The notes under the pieces: model-generated | What the model saw: only the letters and a program-made list of their open reading frames with translations | Told to the model about the DNA's origin: nothing | Database searches by the model: none | Program-made: the position numbers and the translations under genes | NCBI GenBank assembly: GCA_035582835.1 | Contig: JAYKAV010000955.1 | Location: forward strand, 621,696 to 685,695 | Source: Phoebastria nigripes | Taxonomy: Eukaryota > Chordata > Aves > Procellariiformes > Diomedeidae | DNA length: 64,000 nucleotides | Direction of reading: 5' to 3' | Shown here: one piece after another, positions 59,401-64,000 of the stretch | Position numbering within the stretch: the first letter of the stretch is position 1 | Layout of the letters: each line of letters starts with the position of its first letter

Positions 59401-62400
59401 TCGCATGTGTTTGCTTCCTGAGCTGTTTCATGGTATGCATCCCCGTGGCAGCTGTGGAGATCTGATCCACTTCACACTCGTGGCTCGGGCACTTGGAGAT
59501 TGTCACAGGCACGGAGCTGAGAAACGTTGTTCCTTCATGCTCCGGAGCACAGGGAGGCTTGGAGACAGACACAGCCCGCCCCAGTGCAAGGACTCACACC
59601 GACACGGGATCTCCTCCTCGTGGCTCTGAGCACGCCGAGAGCCACGCGCCACGGAGCCCTGGCCCTGCTGGGAGCGTTTCGGGGGGGAGTGACACCCCGA
59701 GCGGGAGTGAGAAGCTAACAGCATCGCTGTGCGGCACCCTTTCAGAAAACTTTTTGCATTTGCTGTTATTTCCACAAGTTAAATGTATGCAAATTAAACA
59801 TGGCTGGTAGCCACTAAATAGGTATTTCTTGCCAAAAATATCTGCTCTCTGAGGTCTCCGCCTCTCTTGCGTTTGCAAACTGCATCAGATGCTGCATAAG
59901 TCATTCTCCAAAATATGCTGACACCGATACCAATATCAGGCAAGAGGTTCCCAGCCTTCCCTGCTTTTTCCCTTTAATCTTTTTTTTCATGATCTTAGGC
60001 TTTTGCTTTTACATTTCTAAGCAATTAATTTTTTGGCTCCCACGTAGGATCAACAGGTGTGGAATGACTGGCACNGCCCTGATAGGCTCCATCTGGTTGC
60101 TGCTGATAAGGTAATCCTGCGGGCTGAGGGGCAATGTCTCCAATAAGCTTAAGAGGCACCAGCCTAATCTATTTGCAAGAGAGAACAAGCCCTGGAGCCA
60201 ACATTGTTATTCCACGGGAACAACTGGGCACAGACAGCACTTTCATAGCACGGTAGGGAGGCTTTCACCCAGCTATTTTTGCCCTGGGAGTGATGATTCA
60301 CCTGGTGCAGTTGTACCCCCTCTCAGAAGAAGGAAAAGCTTTGCTTTGTGAGTAACTTGTCCCCCAAACCCATGATTTCTGAATCAAACCAATTATTGCT
60401 TTGCTTCTTTACCTCCATAAACTCTTGGGTTCTTATTTGATCTTCCCCAAAGCATTAGGAAAAGATGACTGTTGGCTTTGTGTTGATAACAAATGTTTTT
60501 TTTCTGTAATTTCCATAAAGCTGTTGCAGCTGTTGGGTTCTGAATGTGGGGTGTGATGAGAGCAATGGGGGTGTGCTCGGGGTGCCCCCTGCAGATGAAG
60601 GGCTCTGTCATCTCCCCCGTGCAGGTTTGGGTTTGTGGTCACAGCCAGGAGAGCTGTGCAGNCACGCTGAGCACCGCCTGCCTCCCCTCGGTGGGTTGTC
60701 CTGGCTCGTGGCACGAACCATGGAGTGCTGTGCCGAGAGCATCACAAACCCACGCCTGTGCCTTTCACGGTGCCCATTTTGTGGGATTTCAACCAACAGC
60801 TTTGGGGTTTATTTTATTGATGATTTCTGGTCTCAGCTTTCACTGTGCGCTTACCCCGTTTAAATACATCCTGTAGCTTCCCCCCAGCAAAACACACAAA
60901 CGTGTGCTGCGGGTTCAGCAGGCGAGCCACCCGCCAAAGGCACCCAGGCAGCCTTGCTGTAGCTCCTTGGGGAGCCATGGGAATTAACAGCTCGTACCCT
61001 CTCCCCTTGGCTGGGGAAAGTGCGGAGGGCATTTTTAAGCTGGTCTCCACCTAGGAAAACAAGTGGGCAGTGTTCTGGCAGACACGTTTCCCCACACGCA
61101 GGACGGGGTTATCCCACTGCCGTCACACAACGGCAGTGGCGTGACGGAGGCACCTGGCTGCAGAGCCGCCACCCCATGCTGGACTTTATGCTCCAGTAAT
61201 GAGCACAAGCAGCGGCAAACGCGGCACTGCTTGCAGCGACGGGAGTTACCGCGTCATTGCATCACACTTCCTACTTTTGCTTCTGTCAGCCACAGTCATT
61301 TCTGCTATGTGCATGCACAACAAATACGCTTGACTGTACATGAGAGAGCAGCAGCCAGCAGCAATCCTTCAAAGCGGGGGGGGGAGCGGGGAGCATACAG
61401 GCTGTCTTGCAGGAATAATGAAGCTTTTCCTCTTTTATACCTTAGGCGGCTGCTGGTGTCAGAGACTACACCATCTGCTGGTGAGCTAAGCAAAGGAGCT
61501 CACAGCAGCGAGGGAGGCTTTCTGCCATCATATCCCCTCCTGTGGGAAGGAGGTGTTGCAGGGGTGTCTCGACCATTTCTGGTGCCCGGGGCTCCCCGGG
61601 GGCGCTGGGAGCCCCTCCCCCTGCCAGCCAGCTGCGGGGGATCCCTGTGCCTCCACCTGCTGCACTGGAGAGGGGCCAAACCCAAATGCAGCCCAGAACA
61701 TGCTGGGGAGACCACCGCTGTCCCATGCCACGAAGGCACCATGATGCCAACGTGATGGCCTTGCTGTGAGATCCTGAAGGGAAGAGTGGGGGAAGACACC
61801 ACAGGAGGAGGGTGGGCAGGTGATCCAGGAGAGGTGGCCTTTGCAGGGGACACGTGGTGGGAGATGAGGCTGCTCTTCATGGGGTGTTGTAGCAGCAATA
61901 CTGGGCTTTACCGGGTGCACAACCTTCGGCTGTGGGGGGGGTCAGACCAGGGGCTTCAGTTTCAACCAAATATACTTTTCCTGCCCCCACGGCTAATGGC
62001 ATTCATGGACTTACTAGACGAAAAGTTAAGATTATCAGATTAAATATACGTAGTTGATTCTCCACTCAGAGAGAGCTTCACCTCTGGTTCCTCCCTTCTA
62101 AATCCCCCAAGGATGTCTGGGCACTGAGACAAGACTTCCAGCTCCCAGTTAAGAAACAGGTAGTGCCTCTGCCAGCACTTTTAAAACTGACAGCTTGGAG
62201 ATGAAAAGTGGCTCCTCCCCCTCCCAGCTCTCCTTCTGCCCAGCCCCAGGCAGCCCCAGGGAGAGGGGCTTCAGCTGCACCTGCCTCAGCACCCCATTTT
62301 TCTGGGCCCCTGCAGTCCCTCTGCCACCACCGAGCCTGCGCTCACACCGGGTGCTCAGCTGAGGTGCTCCTGTTTGCACCGGAGACAGCAGGTGAGGAAG

Positions 62401-64000
62401 GAGTGAGCATCAGTAGTTACATGGAACAGTTTACGCGAGGCTCACGTACATGCCTTTTGGGACAAGCACAGGGCACAGAGGTNATGGGAGAGGTCTGTGT
62501 GCTATCATCCCATCTCAAACAGAATGGATAAGGCCAAAATTCTGATCACTTTTGCATGTGGGTAGCTTCACTAGTGTTAATTAAGTGGTGGAAATGGAGG
62601 ATCCGTGTAAACAAGATTCAGATCAGATGCTGGTATTTAGCTCTGCTTCAGGTCCTCTCCATAGGGTTGCTTCTGTCAAAGTGAAGAATGAAACAAAGAG
62701 GGAAAAACCTAAATAGTGATTAATGAAGAACAGTCCATATTTAATCTCAGCTTTCAATTCAGACTCTATAATTTAAACTTCAGTAATTGTCTTCACGATT
62801 TTGGCATCTGCTCGTCCCAGCCTACACACTATCTTTGAACTAACTGCACGGCTTATCTTTGCAATTAGGCATTCAGTGTAGCAACAAATCTTCAATTTGG
62901 TGTGAGTCACTCAGCTGCTAAATCAAACAATGTGTTACTAAACAAACCAGTTTCCTTCTGACCTCATATGATGATAATAACGACTTATGAAACCATCTTG
63001 AGATTTCTTTGGTGTAATTTGCTGGTACTTTCTGACACACTCGTTTTCATAAATATAATTGGGTCCTGCGTTAGAAATGGGATACGGCAGTACACAAACA
63101 ATTGGTAGTAGTTATTATCATGGAAATGCAGGCAAACCACCTCGAAACCGGTTGCTGAAAAATCAAAATAACTTTCTAAAAGTAAGAGCTTTAAGTACAG
63201 GGTGAGCCAAAGTTGCAACTGCATCAGCTCCCATGGGCAGGTGGGGATCTGGACTCCGGCTATGGGAATGGGCAACACCAGGGTGGGCGCTCCTGGTGCA
63301 GACGGGAGCCCTGTGCCTCCATGCACCAGCAGCACGCCCGCTGCTCTGCATCACAAGTGTCTGTATGAGCAGTCATTACCAGAAGTAATCCGTAATCTTC
63401 AGCTTAATATAGTCAAGGTGACATTTGGTGCCGAAAGGTTACGGCACCTAGAAACTCCACCTCTGCACTCAACCAGAGAAGAGCAATGCTGGGTGGAAGT
63501 TGTGATGTGCAGTCCCAGGGCAGGCTGGGCTCCCAAAACACACACCGCTAATTCACACAGATGAAGTTTCTCAGAAGCTGGATTTGGAGTCTCGGTGGAT
63601 GCAGGCAGTTGCTTATGCTGGCAGCACTGCCTCATTGCAGCCACACATCCCTGAAGTCCATAACACACAGAAATTGGTAGTGTCCTTTTGGGTGCTTAGA
63701 CTTTTAGTGCTCTGTCTCCTCGGCTCTGGAAGCCACCAGAGCTCCACCACAGCTCTTTCTCAACTGTAGCTGAAAACACCAGAGAGGGCTTTTACTTCAA
63801 AGGTCCAGCTGTGGGCCATGAAAGCAGCTCTGCATGAGTTTTGCTGCTAGCTGCTGACACAACATGGTCAGTGGTCATCCTCATTTCAGGCAGCAGCACA
63901 GGCGGCAGCATTGAGCTGACACTGCTGCCTGCCACCTGGGTCTGTGTCTTCAGGGCTTCCTGGACCTTGTAGAGGCTTATCTAGCAGATACTCTATTGCA
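53415..64000. other. Non-coding DNA with GC-richer pockets toward the window end
   Basis: No exon with a recognisable product and no well-preserved repeat was found. GC-richer pockets lie at 55450-55880, 59100-59740 and 60550-62350, with modest CpG content. Their overlapping open frames on both strands (the longest 230 codons, 61063-61755, plus) lack any domain and look like chance. A good donor-like GTGAGT is at 55880 on the plus strand. AT-rich segments at 58400-58640 and 62740-62960 have a regulatory-like composition. Isolated N bases occur near 55078, 55502, 55608, 58992, 60075, 60662 and 62483. Confidence 0.45.
55198..55252 (+). repeat. A-rich purine-biased tract
   Basis: About 55 bases composed almost only of A and G, with a few interruptions (GAAAAG, AGAAAG words). 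It is simple-sequence DNA with no associated coding or structural feature. Confidence 0.6.

Noticed and set aside
61063..61755. 230-codon plus-strand open frame
   Set aside because: It has no recognisable domain and lies in GC-rich DNA where several overlapping frames on both strands are also open. Composition is irregular and no splice context supports it. Most likely chance.

Overview
The window is vertebrate nuclear DNA, almost certainly from a bird. The decisive evidence is its interspersed repeats. There are CR1 LINEs with the characteristic 3' end (tandem ATTCTATG-like units), a 5'-truncated copy of about 3.6 kb that retains parts of ORF1 and ORF2, two much older CR1-type remnants, and a solo LTR of a type common in bird genomes. 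Spacing is typical of a gene-poor region: AT-rich single-copy DNA, one strong CpG island, and no chain of recognisable protein-coding exons. About thirty isolated single N bases show that this is draft assembly sequence.

Layout. 1-1000: AT-rich single-copy DNA forming the shore of the island. About 1010-1870: a dense CpG island with a GC box, a predicted G-quadruplex and a Kozak-type ATG on each strand over the same palindromic bases. It is probably the promoter and first exon of a gene whose body I cannot identify, and good-looking splice donors lie on the minus strand on both shores. 1880-15559: non-coding, with a few small inverted and tandem repeats. 15560-16084: a complete solo LTR in minus orientation with a perfect 5-bp target-site duplication. 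17006-17347: a 3' CR1 fragment. 21741-21808: an AT-rich microsatellite. 22007-25611: the long CR1 on the minus strand, with several inactivating lesions. 29125-30250 and 49190-49415: ancient CR1-type remnants, also minus strand. 52830-53400: a GC-richer block that looks like an old dispersed repeat of unidentified family. The remainder is unique non-coding DNA, with several stretches that resemble conserved regulatory DNA in composition.

All four CR1-type copies and the LTR lie in the same (minus) orientation. No RNA gene, CRISPR array, operon or intact cellular gene was found, and I saw no convincing evidence of an undescribed biological system. The points most worth following are the two-stranded architecture of the CpG island, the specific lesion pattern of the long CR1 (a 6-bp in-frame loss in the endonuclease active-site motif beside an intact reverse-transcriptase core), and the cleanly dated solo LTR.
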